A stretch of DNA of 64,000 bases from G963665495 sp963677785 (GCA_963677785.2 CAXXDH010000002.1:310001-374000), one strand, 5' to 3'. Shown: positions 44,226 to 53,310, counted from the stretch's first letter. Program-made: numbers and translations. The notes: generated from the sequence alone by a model not told the origin.

Positions 44226-44274
44226 ACCGATTCCCCAGTTCCCCCTGTAATCCCCCATTCCCTTCGGCTATTGC

Positions 44275-44520
44275 TCATTGATTTTTGGCGTCGCCTTTTG
44301 TGATGCGATTTCTCCGTACGTTGTTCTTGGGTTGTGTTTGACGGGCGGCCGGGACCTGCGGCTGGAACTGTTTTCCGGCCCCTTCCTGCTGGTACATGAG
44401 CCCCGAATCCAGATTGTTGCGCGTACGGGGTGCCGACTGCGCGAAGCCGGGAAGGCTCTCCAGCAGAAATCCCGTGATCAGAACAACCAGAGACAATGCG
44501 ATCAGTGCCGGACGTTTCAT
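44275..44520 (-). CDS. Small exported protein at the end of the pilin operon
   Basis: 81-residue protein with a signal sequence (KRPALIALSLVVLITGFLL, cleavage likely after GFAQ) and a short polar, Gln/Asn/Arg-rich mature part with no cysteines. The start is the ATG at 44520, with AAGGAG upstream, 11 bp after the lectin-pilin gene. Family not recognised. Its position makes an accessory role for the pilin-like proteins likely. Confidence 0.65.
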   Translation of the reverse strand: MKRPALIALSLVVLITGFLLESLPGFAQSAPRTRNNLDSGLMYQQEGAGKQFQPQVPAARQTQPKNNVRRNRITKGDAKNQ

Positions 44521-44530
44521 AATCTGCTCC

Positions 44531-46684
44531 TTAGGGAACCGTGGTGATGTCTTCATCACCGCCGGCTCTGAACACGGTTCGGTAATTTCTGATTTTGGCA
44601 ACCTGGGTGGCCGCACCGGTGCCTTCGGTAAACCCGATCAGAATGGTGTTCAGTTTATCATGGTCGGCCTGATCCAGATAGAAGGTCTGCTCCAGTACCG
44701 GGTATAAATACGGGTAGCCCGGGTTGTCGATGGAGTTGATCTCGTAATCGCCCTCAAGATCCCAGAGCGTCATGTCCTCGTTTACAAACTCCGCGCAATT
44801 GGTGAGCTGGCTGCAGCGGTGGACCCAGACCTTGTTCAAATATTCGTATTTGCCGTAGTTGGCGTCGGTTGCGTCATCCACGGCATCCAGGCTGCGGTGC
44901 ATTTCGATACGCACGGCATAAATGTAGGAGTTGCTGATGGTGTACCATTTCTGGACGTCGGAACTCGCCTGAAACACATCGCCCGTGGGCGTGTTCAGTC
45001 CGGCGTTGTGTTTGTTGTCGTCATAGGTTTTCAGACCGTCTTCCGTGTAACTGTAGAGGGAGGAATCTTCCCTGCGGCAGTTGAACCCATGCGTACAGCC
45101 GGATTCGAGATCGTCTCCCCAGTAGACAAAGGCGATATGCTCGCGGGGGTTCGTCGTGGGATCCAGCCGTGTGCCGGCGCCTGAGGACGTGTCCGAACTG
45201 CAAACGCAGTATTGGTACGCATTGCGGTAGGTGTCAAACTCCACGCCGAATTTTGGCGGTTGTATGCCGTCCCGCTCCGGATCGACCCAGGTGTCGATGG
45301 GCTTGGATGGGTCTTCCGGGTTGTTTTTGTAGACGCGGCTGTCCCCGGCGTAGGCCATGAGTTCGCCCAGCTCGGAGTCTCCGCCGACGTCCGATGTGCT
45401 GTTGTCTTCGCCGTTCATGATAGTGAAGACAAAGCCGTCGGCGTTTTTGATGTCGAACTCCACGGTAAAGAACGAACGCAGCCCCAGGCCGAAATCGCAT
45501 TCGCCATCAATGCAGAACAGGTTGACTCCATGATCGGTGCCCGAGTACCAGACGGCGCCGAAAGTATAGTAGACGCCCGCTCCCAGGTTGACGCCCGGAT
45601 CGTCGGTCAGATCTACCGGATTACTGCCGCTATCCGAAGTCACCACGGTGTGGTCGAGATCATGGGTGATGGCGTCTTTTTTCTTGCGCGTATCTTCGGC
45701 TACGAAGAAACTCTGGGTGATGGATTTTTCCACCTGTTCAGGGCCGGAGATACCCTTGGCGGTGGCCCAGAGATTGAGATTGTTGAGCGAATTGAGGACC
45801 ACGAAATCGCCGTTGCCCATGTTTTTGAGGTCGTCGCCATGATCAGGCGCCCAGCCGCTCTCCCAGGTCTGCGTATTGCCGTCCTTGTCCGGCGGTTTGC
45901 TCAGGTTGGTGAAGGTGTAGGTGCCGTCCCCATTGTCCACGCGTTCCTCATAGAGATAGTCTTGGGATTTGGCGGTAATAATGCCGTTGCTTTCGGGAAA
46001 AATCTCGCCGCCGGCATTGACTGTGAGGCTGTCGCCTTCTTTGACTGTCTGGCTGCCTGTTTTGGCCTGCACGGCCAGGAAATAGACGCGTCCCGTAATG
46101 TCCGGCCAGAGCGAGTCCTTCAGGGTCAGATAAATACGGGTTCGGTCGGCATTGAGCGAGGAGCCGATGATCCGGGCGTTGTTCTGGGCCTGGATAAAGT
46201 CCAGATCCTGGCTGCTCACCAGGTAGAGATCGTCGCCCGAATCCCCGAACGTAGGAATGGTATAATCATCAGGAAAGGGCTCGTCACCGGGTTGCCTGAG
46301 TGTGATCTGCTGATTACCCGTAATGTGGTTGGTGTTGACAGACTCCATGGTGCCCAGGGCGTAGACCTTGAGTTCGAATTGTTTTTGATTTTCGACTGTG
46401 TAGGTTGGTATTCCGTTGATATTGCCCATCTTTTGTTCGATGCTGTAGCCGCGGAGCTTCATCTGGCTCTGGGCGTAGCGAATGCCGGATTCGGCCATGT
46501 AATAGGCAAGTTTGAAATGGTTGACGTCGGTGGCGATTCTTCCGGCCGATTGGAACAAGGTAAGCATGGCCGCGGTCAGTATGCTCAACACGACGAGGGT
46601 GATGATGTAAAAGACCAGCGCGGCGCCGGCGTCGCTTCTTCGGATGTCAATGGCGTTTTGTGCAATTCTGCTGGTGTGTGCCAT
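44531..46684 (-). CDS. PilX-like membrane-anchored protein with L-type lectin domain
   Basis: 717 residues. An N-terminal pseudopilin-like hydrophobic helix (about 20-46, GAALVFYIITLVVLSILTAA) is followed by a PilX-like segment (LAYYMAESGIRYAQSQ). A beta-rich middle comes next, then a C-terminal domain (about 365-690) with legume/L-type lectin hallmarks: FVFTIMNGED, FGVEFDTYRN (480-488, metal/sugar-site Asp) and HIAFVYWG (516-523). Cysteines in the lectin part suggest disulfides. A tip adhesin carried by a type IV or type II pseudopilus fits best. It is third in a same-strand run after two prepilin-like genes, with GGAGG before the ATG. Confidence 0.83.
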   Translation of the reverse strand: MAHTSRIAQNAIDIRRSDAGAALVFYIITLVVLSILTAAMLTLFQSAGRIATDVNHFKLAYYMAESGIRYAQSQMKLRGYSIEQKMGNINGIPTYTVENQKQFELKVYALGTMESVNTNHITGNQQITLRQPGDEPFPDDYTIPTFGDSGDDLYLVSSQDLDFIQAQNNARIIGSSLNADRTRIYLTLKDSLWPDITGRVYFLAVQAKTGSQTVKEGDSLTVNAGGEIFPESNGIITAKSQDYLYEERVDNGDGTYTFTNLSKPPDKDGNTQTWESGWAPDHGDDLKNMGNGDFVVLNSLNNLNLWATAKGISGPEQVEKSITQSFFVAEDTRKKKDAITHDLDHTVVTSDSGSNPVDLTDDPGVNLGAGVYYTFGAVWYSGTDHGVNLFCIDGECDFGLGLRSFFTVEFDIKNADGFVFTIMNGEDNSTSDVGGDSELGELMAYAGDSRVYKNNPEDPSKPIDTWVDPERDGIQPPKFGVEFDTYRNAYQYCVCSSDTSSGAGTRLDPTTNPREHIAFVYWGDDLESGCTHGFNCRREDSSLYSYTEDGLKTYDDNKHNAGLNTPTGDVFQASSDVQKWYTISNSYIYAVRIEMHRSLDAVDDATDANYGKYEYLNKVWVHRCSQLTNCAEFVNEDMTLWDLEGDYEINSIDNPGYPYLYPVLEQTFYLDQADHDKLNTILIGFTEGTGAATQVAKIRNYRTVFRAGGDEDITTVP

Positions 46685-46723
46685 GATAGCTCCTCAAAGA
46701 CGTTGCTTGTGGAAATTGCACCT

Positions 46724-47203
46724 TTAACAGCCCGGAATACCGCTGGATGTTATGATCTTGCGCGGGCTGAAACTGAGATCGAAATTTCGGGTAATTCCAC
46801 TCTTACCAGTATACATGAAAGTGATGCTTATGTCTTTGACATTTCCACCTTCAGTCTGCAGCGCCATGGTGGGGTCGGTGAGGTTGGTCAGGATATTCCA
46901 ATTCATGATCCGCAGAGTCGTTTCATCGATGATTTGGACGGTTTCTTCATTTCCCTGGGTATCAAGAAATTTCAGTTGCGCATTTTCGCTGAAGCAGGTG
47001 ATTGCTTCCATTTCACTCATGCGCGTACTGATAACGTCGAACATGGGCTTGAGTTCACCGGCAGCAATGGAATTGCCCTCGGAGATGAAATAGCCTTCCA
47101 CGCCGGTCATTAAAAAACTGTAAATTCCCAGGCTGATGATGCCCAGCAAGATCAGCGAAGCGATGACTTCTATCAGGGTGAATCCATTGTGTTGTGTATT
47201 CAT
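46724..47203 (-). CDS. Type IV prepilin-like protein
   Basis: 159 residues with a prepilin peptidase site after a six-residue leader (HNG/FTLIEVIASLILLG), the +5 Glu present. A hydrophobic helix and a globular domain with two cysteines follow. The ATG at 47203 was chosen because it begins exactly at the prepilin leader, one base after the upstream pilin stop. It is probably a minor pilin or type II secretion pseudopilin. Confidence 0.87.
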   Translation of the reverse strand: MNTQHNGFTLIEVIASLILLGIISLGIYSFLMTGVEGYFISEGNSIAAGELKPMFDVISTRMSEMEAITCFSENAQLKFLDTQGNEETVQIIDETTLRIMNWNILTNLTDPTMALQTEGGNVKDISITFMYTGKSGITRNFDLSFSPRKIITSSGIPGC

Positions 47204-47204
47204 T

Positions 47205-47672
47205 TTAGTGCGCTCCATTCGGGTCGTTGGGGTAGCGAGTCTGGGCGAACAGCGTGACATAGTACCTGCCGTTGGGATCCTGCGCCCTGACCCGCAGCAG
47301 CGGCACCTGATCGTCGGAGCAAGCGGAATCCAGGTTGCCGTTGGAATTGAAACAACGCTGTTCGGCCAGCATGGTGACATTGGTCGGAACGCTCAGGTTG
47401 GTCACGGTACCTTGCAAGTCTGAAACAAAGGAATCGAAATTGCTGGTGATGGTATTACTGTTCACATCCTGCATGTACTCCGCGGTGGCGTCTTCCAAGG
47501 CGCTGCCTATCTGCGTTTCCTGCAGAATCCAGTCCACGGGCCGGTGGCTGACCGGGATGGTCGTATTCATGAACTGGAAGAGCATGGCGCCGGTCCAGGC
47601 CAGAATGACAAGGGTGATGATGATCTCGATAAGCGAGAAGCCTTGCTGTGATTCGATCGGTTGGGTGTTCAT
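47205..47672 (-). CDS. Type IV prepilin-like protein
   Basis: 155 residues with a ten-residue leader and cleavage motif QQG/FSLIEIIITLVILAW, +5 Glu present. The C-terminal part has a cysteine pair about 13 residues apart (RCFNSNGNLDSACSDD), resembling the D-region loop of pilins. It is first gene of the operon, with AGGGGG six bases before the ATG. No pilus motor or secretin genes lie in the window, so assembly must use machinery encoded elsewhere. Confidence 0.87.
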   Translation of the reverse strand: MNTQPIESQQGFSLIEIIITLVILAWTGAMLFQFMNTTIPVSHRPVDWILQETQIGSALEDATAEYMQDVNSNTITSNFDSFVSDLQGTVTNLSVPTNVTMLAEQRCFNSNGNLDSACSDDQVPLLRVRAQDPNGRYYVTLFAQTRYPNDPNGAH

Positions 47673-47808
47673 GCTTGCCCCCTGAACGTTTTGCGGCTTT
47701 TTCAGGTGGCGTGTGTGTCGTCGCCACCGAATACTCAGGGAAAAGCAAAAGATGAACCAAACGCGGTTTAGTCTGGTTAGTCTTGTAACATCAGTATATT
47801 ATGAAAAT

Positions 47809-47872
47809 CGTGCCAGGTGTGTGTCCTGCGCGCGGAGGTGTGCGGCCACAGAGTGTGGCGCCACACTTTGTG
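47809..47872 (-). promoter_or_regulatory. Candidate enhancer and sigma-54 site before the pilin operon
   Basis: A perfect 16-bp palindrome AGTGTGGCGCCACACT (47852-47867) extends to a 26-bp palindrome with one mismatched pair (47847-47872). About 32 bp downstream on the minus strand is TGGCACG (47809-47815), an exact -24 element, but its expected -12 GC is absent. The site lies between a sigma-54 regulator gene and the pilin operon start 137 bp further on. The palindrome could instead belong to the regulator 3' end. Confidence 0.4.
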
Positions 47873-47892
47873 ACAGCAACACATATATGGTC

Positions 47893-50133
47893 TTAAAAGA
47901 TAGCGTACTTTTCGAGCTTGCGGTACAGGGTCCGGCGGTTGATTCCAAGAAGCTCGGCCGCCGCGCTTTTGTTCCATCGAGCCTGTTCCAGGGCAGCGAG
48001 GATGGCCTGTTTTTCCGCTGCTTCGTCCAACTCCTGCAGATCGGGACTGTCTGCGGGCGACAGGTTGAAGTTGCCGTCGTTGAAGAGTTCCTCGGGCAGG
48101 TGGGGAAGGTCGATGGCGGCTCCGGGGGGAGCCATGATGCAGGCATGTTCCAGCGCGTGTTTAAGTTCACGCACGTTGCCGGGCCAGGTATGCCGGAGCA
48201 GGGCCTCCATGGCTGCCGGAGTGGGCCCCTCGAGATTTTTGTGAAAATGGGAGGCGTACTTCATGATGAAATGGGCGGCCAGCAGCGGGATGTCTTCGCT
48301 GCGTTCGCGCAAGGGGGGGAGGAGGATGGAAACCACCTTGAGCCGAAAATAAAGATCTTCCCGAAACGCGCCCTGCCGGATACGCTCTTCGAGGTTGCGG
48401 TTCGTGGCGGCGAGCAGCCGTACGTCCACCTTTCTGGAACGGGTTTCTCCTACCCGTTCGAATTCCTTGTACTCCAGAACCCGCAGCAGTTTGAGCTGAA
48501 TGGACATGGGCAAGTCGCCGATTTCATCCAGCAGCAGCGTGCCGCCCTGGGCGGCTTCGAACCTGCCGATTTTGTCCGCAGTGGCGCCGGTGAAAGCGCC
48601 TTTGACATGCCCGAAAAGCTCGCTTTCGAGCAGGGATTCGGAGAGAGCCGCACAGTTGAGTTTGATCAGTGGTCCGCCGGCACGCGAGCCTCCCTGATGC
48701 AAAGCTTCGGCGACCAGTTCTTTGCCCGTGCCGTTTTCCCCGGTAATCAGTACGGTGGTATCCACCTCGGCAAATTGCCTGATTCTTTCAAAAACCGCCG
48801 CCATGGCCTGGCTTTTTCCCATCATGCCGTATAAGCGGGAGTGTTCTATCAGTTCATGTTCCAGCCGGACCGAACGGGTCACATCCCGCAGCAGCACCAT
48901 GCATCCGGAACCTTTTTCATCGATTTCCTTCAAGGGAATGGCGGTGATGGAAAAAATGGTTTCGTGTCCTTCTGGGCTGTCACACGTGGCCCGCCATTCG
49001 TGAAAGGGCGTATTGCTCTGCAAGGCTTCCTGAATCTTTCCGGAGATATCGCAGGTGAAAAAGTTCAGAAAGAGGTGCCCGGCCACATCGGCAGGGGCGA
49101 TATGGCGTATAGTGGGAAGCTCCGTAAAGGCTTCGTTGGATTCAATGATACGCAGCTGGTCATCGATCATGGCGACCGCGAAGGGGATGTTGTGAAAAAT
49201 GGTTTCCAAATGAAATGCCGTACGTTCGCGTTCCATCCGGTAGTCGCGCAGTTTTTTGTCTACTGCGATCCGCTCCGTGATGTCTCTGCCGACGATTTGA
49301 TACTCAATGAATTTTCCATTGGCTTTGAACAAGGCCTGATAGTTCTGCTGCAGCCAGCGGCCAGAGCCTGATGCATCCAGTACGCGGTGTTCGAGCACGT
49401 TGTTGGGCTTGTCCAAGGAAAGGCCGTCAAGCAATTGCCTGACTTTTTCCTGCTCGTCCGGATGCACGACGGCAAAATAGGGGGTGTTGATAAGAACGTC
49501 TTCGGATTGATCGAAAAAAGCGGCGAACGTGGCATTGACGAAGGTAAAAGTACATTTTGCGGACAACCTGCAGATCAGTTCGGTCTGGTCCTGCACGATG
49601 TGTCTGAAGCGTGCTTCGCTGTGGGTAAGCTGTTGCGTTGCCTGCCATTTGGCGCACAAAGAGGTGGCGAACTGCAGTATTTCGCTTTTGTGGAAAGGTT
49701 TATGGAGGTAGAGCAATTTGTCGGGAGGAGGCAGGCGTGAGATGATTTCCTGCGGACCGTAATCCTCGAATCCGGTTACCAGAACCAGTTCGATATCCGT
49801 ATCTTTTTCGCGGATCCACTGAGCGAGTTGCACTCCGTCCATGCCGGGGGGCATGCGGACATCCAGAAAGGCCACGGCAAAGGGCCGGTCCTCCACGTAG
49901 GATTGCTTCAGGGCTTCCATGGCCAGTTGGGCGTTTCCACAGGTAGTCAACTCGAAACGCGTGCCCGCCGGTTGATCCGCTATCGCGCCGAACAATCTTT
50001 TTTCCAGTGATTGTCTCGCGCTACGTGCATCGGGAGCGGGAGGCGCATCCAGGACGGAACGATACAGCGCCCGGATGTCGGCTTCATCATCGACGGCAAG
50101 GACACGCAAGGGAGCATTTTTACCCAAGAGCAT
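47893..50133 (-). CDS. Sigma-54 response regulator with two PAS domains
   Basis: 746 residues: a receiver with Asp91 (FLDVRMPPGMDG, one extra Pro), and PAS domains at ~170-290 and ~310-420. The AAA+ domain (435-670) has GENGTGKE, GAFTGA and LLDEIGD, all canonical. A Fis-type HTH closes it (NKSAAAELLGINRRTLYRKL). PAS domains between REC and AAA+ are unusual for NtrC relatives and imply a second, direct signal. The start overlaps the kinase end by 14 bp; both belong to the exosortase operon. Exosortase loci elsewhere often carry such a kinase/activator pair (PrsK/PrsR). Confidence 0.92.
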   Translation of the reverse strand: MLLGKNAPLRVLAVDDEADIRALYRSVLDAPPAPDARSARQSLEKRLFGAIADQPAGTRFELTTCGNAQLAMEALKQSYVEDRPFAVAFLDVRMPPGMDGVQLAQWIREKDTDIELVLVTGFEDYGPQEIISRLPPPDKLLYLHKPFHKSEILQFATSLCAKWQATQQLTHSEARFRHIVQDQTELICRLSAKCTFTFVNATFAAFFDQSEDVLINTPYFAVVHPDEQEKVRQLLDGLSLDKPNNVLEHRVLDASGSGRWLQQNYQALFKANGKFIEYQIVGRDITERIAVDKKLRDYRMERERTAFHLETIFHNIPFAVAMIDDQLRIIESNEAFTELPTIRHIAPADVAGHLFLNFFTCDISGKIQEALQSNTPFHEWRATCDSPEGHETIFSITAIPLKEIDEKGSGCMVLLRDVTRSVRLEHELIEHSRLYGMMGKSQAMAAVFERIRQFAEVDTTVLITGENGTGKELVAEALHQGGSRAGGPLIKLNCAALSESLLESELFGHVKGAFTGATADKIGRFEAAQGGTLLLDEIGDLPMSIQLKLLRVLEYKEFERVGETRSRKVDVRLLAATNRNLEERIRQGAFREDLYFRLKVVSILLPPLRERSEDIPLLAAHFIMKYASHFHKNLEGPTPAAMEALLRHTWPGNVRELKHALEHACIMAPPGAAIDLPHLPEELFNDGNFNLSPADSPDLQELDEAAEKQAILAALEQARWNKSAAAELLGINRRTLYRKLEKYAIF

Positions 50134-52024
50134 TGCCGCTGTCCTGGTGGGCCGCGTTTTCTTCGGGAACTGCGGACAGCGTGATGGTCATGCATAATCC
50201 GCACGGTTGATTATGGGAGGCGTGTATGGAACCGCCTATGGTCGCCAGCGCGTTGGCGCACCAATGGAGCCCGAGTCCGCGGCCTCCATCGTTTTTGGTG
50301 GAAAAATCGCGTTCAAACAACCGGGGAAGGTTTTCTTTGCTCACCCCCGGGCCATTGTCGCAAAACTGTATCAAAATGTGCTTGTCGCCTGGTTTTGGAG
50401 GGATTGCCTTAATTTCGACGCGGCCTTTTCGTCCCGTACGTTCGAACGCGTCGATGGAGTTCATCAGCAGGTTTTGAGCAACCTGAATCAAAGTGACTCT
50501 GAGTCCGTAGATGAAAATGGAGTCAACATCGCCGATCCGTTGAATTTCCATGATCGAACTGGAACGTTTGGAAATGAGCAGTTCGACGCTGTTGATGATT
50601 TCAGACAGCGCAAGTTTTTCAAGATAGGGCTTGTGGCTGGAGATGGAGAGATAATTGGAAAGTATTTTTTCTATGCTGCTGACCAGTTGGCCGGCCTGTT
50701 GCGAATGGCTTCCAATCTGGTCGATGCCGGACGTCACATCGTAAAAGGAGAAGCGCAGAAAATCTATGAGGTCGTTTTTTCGTTGCGTATCGAGATCCGG
50801 ATTACGCAATTCGTTCAGCGCCCGGGGGAGATTGGTGGTCGGTGCCTGGGCGCAAATGGATTTGACGTCGTCGAGGCTGCCGACGATGGAGGTAAGAGAG
50901 TTGCGAACGTTGTGTATGATGCCGGAGGCGGTTTCGGACATGCCGGCATAGTAGGAGTTTTCTATCTGACGTTGTTTCGTATCTTCCAACCGTTGCAGCA
51001 TCTTATGGAATTCTCTGCTCAGTGTGCCTATTTCATCATTGCGGTCAAACGGAACGAAATCAGGGCGCTCCACTGTTCCTGTGATGGAAACAACCTGATT
51101 TTTGAGCAGTTCCAAAGGATTGGTGATAAGCATACGCAGCAGGAGAAACAAGACTATGAGTAAAAGAGCTCCTGTGGCGGCCAAAAAAATCTGGATGTAA
51201 TGAGCCGCCCTGAGTCCTTGAGATAAAATCTGGCGGTTCATTTCACTGGTCAGGCCCAAAAAGGGCACCCCGGAAATATTGCGCAGCAAAGAAACAATGC
51301 GTATCGTTGCAGCATTGTTGTTTTCAAGCACGAATGCTTTATCTTTGGGCAAAAGATACAGCCGGGAACGCAAGGCTGGATCAAGAGAATCGAGAGGATC
51401 CAGAGAAAAGGGCAGCTGGGTTTGAAGCTGCAGATTTTCCAGATAGGATGCATCCAGCAGGCGCCCCATAACCAGGGAACCACGGGAAGGTCCTTTGTTT
51501 TCGCTGGTCAAAATTGCGAACGAAGCGATCAACATGGGGCCGGCATCTGTTTGGATGAAGCCGGCCAGGTCTTTTTTGGTTTTTGTCGTATCCAATTCCG
51601 GATACAGTGCGAACAAAGGTTCTTGGAAAAAAGTGTCCAGGGAAAGGGCTTTTTGGGACACAAGATCATAGCCTTTTTCGTAAATTACCCTACCGCTGGT
51701 GTCCGCAATAAGTATCAGATTCAGTTTAGTGTCATTATATGTCGAATCCGGCAGATTGGCTTCAATATAGGCGGGAGATCTATCCTGTACGAATCTATAG
51801 GTATCATCCCATTGTGCCCAGTCCTGATCAAGAATTTTCAAATGTTCCAGCTCATTTTCCAGAGCTAAAAAAATACGCTGCAGGTGTGCTTGTGCTTCAC
51901 GGTTTTCAAGTTTGATGAACTCGGGAAGAATGATGCGGTTTTCCATGAACGCACTCATGCCGAGAATAACGCAATACACTGCGATCAGGATCAGGATGAG
52001 TTTGCTGCTTAGTCGAAGTCTCAT
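50120..52024 (-). CDS. Membrane histidine kinase with CHASE4-like periplasmic sensor
   Basis: 634 residues: membrane segments at about 8-28 and 270-292, with a periplasmic domain between them bearing the CHASE4-like DWAQWDDTYRFV. HAMP follows, then a HisKA-like dimer helix with His in GIIHNVRNSLTSI and an HATPase with NSIDAFERTG and GRGLGLHWC. It resembles kinases paired with sigma-54 regulators. The start overlaps the preceding membrane-protein stop (ATGA), and its end overlaps the response regulator start. The external signal is unknown. Confidence 0.9.
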   Translation of the reverse strand: MRLRLSSKLILILIAVYCVILGMSAFMENRIILPEFIKLENREAQAHLQRIFLALENELEHLKILDQDWAQWDDTYRFVQDRSPAYIEANLPDSTYNDTKLNLILIADTSGRVIYEKGYDLVSQKALSLDTFFQEPLFALYPELDTTKTKKDLAGFIQTDAGPMLIASFAILTSENKGPSRGSLVMGRLLDASYLENLQLQTQLPFSLDPLDSLDPALRSRLYLLPKDKAFVLENNNAATIRIVSLLRNISGVPFLGLTSEMNRQILSQGLRAAHYIQIFLAATGALLLIVLFLLLRMLITNPLELLKNQVVSITGTVERPDFVPFDRNDEIGTLSREFHKMLQRLEDTKQRQIENSYYAGMSETASGIIHNVRNSLTSIVGSLDDVKSICAQAPTTNLPRALNELRNPDLDTQRKNDLIDFLRFSFYDVTSGIDQIGSHSQQAGQLVSSIEKILSNYLSISSHKPYLEKLALSEIINSVELLISKRSSSIMEIQRIGDVDSIFIYGLRVTLIQVAQNLLMNSIDAFERTGRKGRVEIKAIPPKPGDKHILIQFCDNGPGVSKENLPRLFERDFSTKNDGGRGLGLHWCANALATIGGSIHASHNQPCGLCMTITLSAVPEENAAHQDSGNALG

Positions 52025-52680
52025 TTGTCTTCAGCACGGCTCTGATTGTTTGTGCCAGGTGCAGGAGGCGTTGCGTTGTTTGCCTGAGATTTTTGTCCCA
52101 ATGAATATATTATATACGTGTTTCCCGCAAAAAAGAGAAGCGTTAAAATAGCGATTCCTCTGTGCGTCAGGAACATGTTCCACCAGTATATCATTGTCAG
52201 GCGAAACCCGACGGGAGGAATATCGTCATTGAGGAGGGCGAAAGGAATCAGGAGAGAAAACAAGCACAACCAGGAGAATAAAACAATACAGAGAGCCTGC
52301 AGCCTTTTGGAAAAGCGCAATCCAGGCCAGGAAAGAGAAAGGGCCAGCATCAGACAGAACATGAGCACGTTGTCCCGCAGAGAGAACTCGGCACGCAGTA
52401 CGAGTTTGCCTGTTGTTGCGGATGGGTTGCCGCCGGGGTGGCGGGTCAATTCGATTTCGTAATGGATGTTGCCCAGGACATGGCTTTGTTCAGGCGAGAG
52501 CGAACAGAGCCGGCTTGTGGGATCCAGAAATGCGAGTTCCGTTTTGAGTATAGGCCATAGAATGTTTTTTTGAATAGCCGGGAAAGCGGCGTACATCAGA
52601 AAAAAAATAAGAATATAACTGAGGAAAAAGGCGAGAATAAAAAAAATGATCCGTCGCAGCTTGTTAGTTTGCCAGAACAT
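52021..52680 (-). CDS. Exosortase-associated polytopic membrane protein
   Basis: 219 residues: an N-terminal membrane helix (about 11-33), a short extracytoplasmic domain (~40-105), then three more helices and a polar tail. It overlaps the exosortase 3' end by 17 bp and the kinase start by 4 bp. Exosortase loci of the XrtH type are often accompanied by a membrane partner of this size; that match is from memory and not verified. It has no catalytic motif. Confidence 0.7.
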   Translation of the reverse strand: MFWQTNKLRRIIFFILAFFLSYILIFFLMYAAFPAIQKNILWPILKTELAFLDPTSRLCSLSPEQSHVLGNIHYEIELTRHPGGNPSATTGKLVLRAEFSLRDNVLMFCLMLALSLSWPGLRFSKRLQALCIVLFSWLCLFSLLIPFALLNDDIPPVGFRLTMIYWWNMFLTHRGIAILTLLFFAGNTYIIYSLGQKSQANNATPPAPGTNNQSRAEDK

Positions 52681-53182
52681 TATGCTTTGTCCTGGAAAGC
52701 CAGATGAAGTAAAAGATCACTGTGGGCATTATCGTCGCCATGGGCGCAACCGCGGTATGAATCAGGTCAAAATGACCGTGGAAGTACTTACTGACATAGT
52801 AAAGACCAGTGATACGCAGGATGTTACATAGCACGAGCAGGGGACAGCCTATGGCCAGTCCAACAATTTTTTCGCGCGGCCGACAGGGAAAGGAAATGAC
52901 GGCTGCGGTCAGCAAGATCAAGGCGTTGAGACCATCGCACTCCTTGGTTACGACAACTATGGGGGTCTTTTTTGAGAGGATTGTGGCCCCTTGGCGCGTA
53001 CATTCTTCGTTGGGGGTGAAGCTCTGTACCAGGGAGCAACTGACGGTGGCCAGAAATTGAGTCCAGCCGTTGCGCTGTGAAAGAACAGGGGTGTAATCCA
53101 ATGCGATGGAAAGGATCAGGCCGATTCCGATAAATTTACACGCGAAGATGATGTTTGATTTTGTAATAAACTGAGATACCAT
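52664..53182 (-). CDS. Exosortase/archaeosortase-family transpeptidase (XrtH-like)
   Basis: 172-residue polytopic membrane protein. The exosortase catalytic triad is in place: Cys82 in KECDGLNAL, Arg123 in CNILRITG and His142 in DLIHTAV. Its small size and this spacing suit the minimal XrtH-like subgroup. Exosortases cleave C-terminal sorting signals (PEP-CTERM and variants) on exported proteins. The start at 53182 (MVSQF) was chosen for AGGTG at five bases; a longer frame begins at 53227. No protein in the window ends in a recognisable CTERM signal, so substrates lie elsewhere. Confidence 0.85.
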   Translation of the reverse strand: MVSQFITKSNIIFACKFIGIGLILSIALDYTPVLSQRNGWTQFLATVSCSLVQSFTPNEECTRQGATILSKKTPIVVVTKECDGLNALILLTAAVISFPCRPREKIVGLAIGCPLLVLCNILRITGLYYVSKYFHGHFDLIHTAVAPMATIMPTVIFYFIWLSRTKHNVLAN

Positions 53183-53291
53183 AGATTCACCTGAGAAGAG
53201 CATAGTGTTTTTTTTTTTACTTGTCATTCCGTGTTTTTTTGTAAAATTAAAAAAAATTGCGTGCTGCGAAAAATTGACAAAGGGTGCGAAT

Positions 53292-53310
53292 CACCTGTTG
53301 TGAGCAGGTG
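53292..53310. promoter_or_regulatory. Inverted repeat in the exosortase/kinase divergent region
   Basis: CACCTG-TTGTGAG-CAGGTG, between the exosortase (minus) and the large kinase (plus). It is a possible operator; no known consensus fits. Confidence 0.35.

Noticed and set aside
44275..46684. Lectin-pilin and small exported protein as exosortase substrates
   Set aside because: Their C-termini are polar and lack a sorting motif, hydrophobic helix and basic tail, so they are not CTERM proteins.
45212..47113. 633-codon plus-strand frame opposite the lectin and pilin genes
   Set aside because: Shadow of the lectin and pilin frames, which have signal motifs and Shine-Dalgarno sequences; the antisense product has no recognisable domain.
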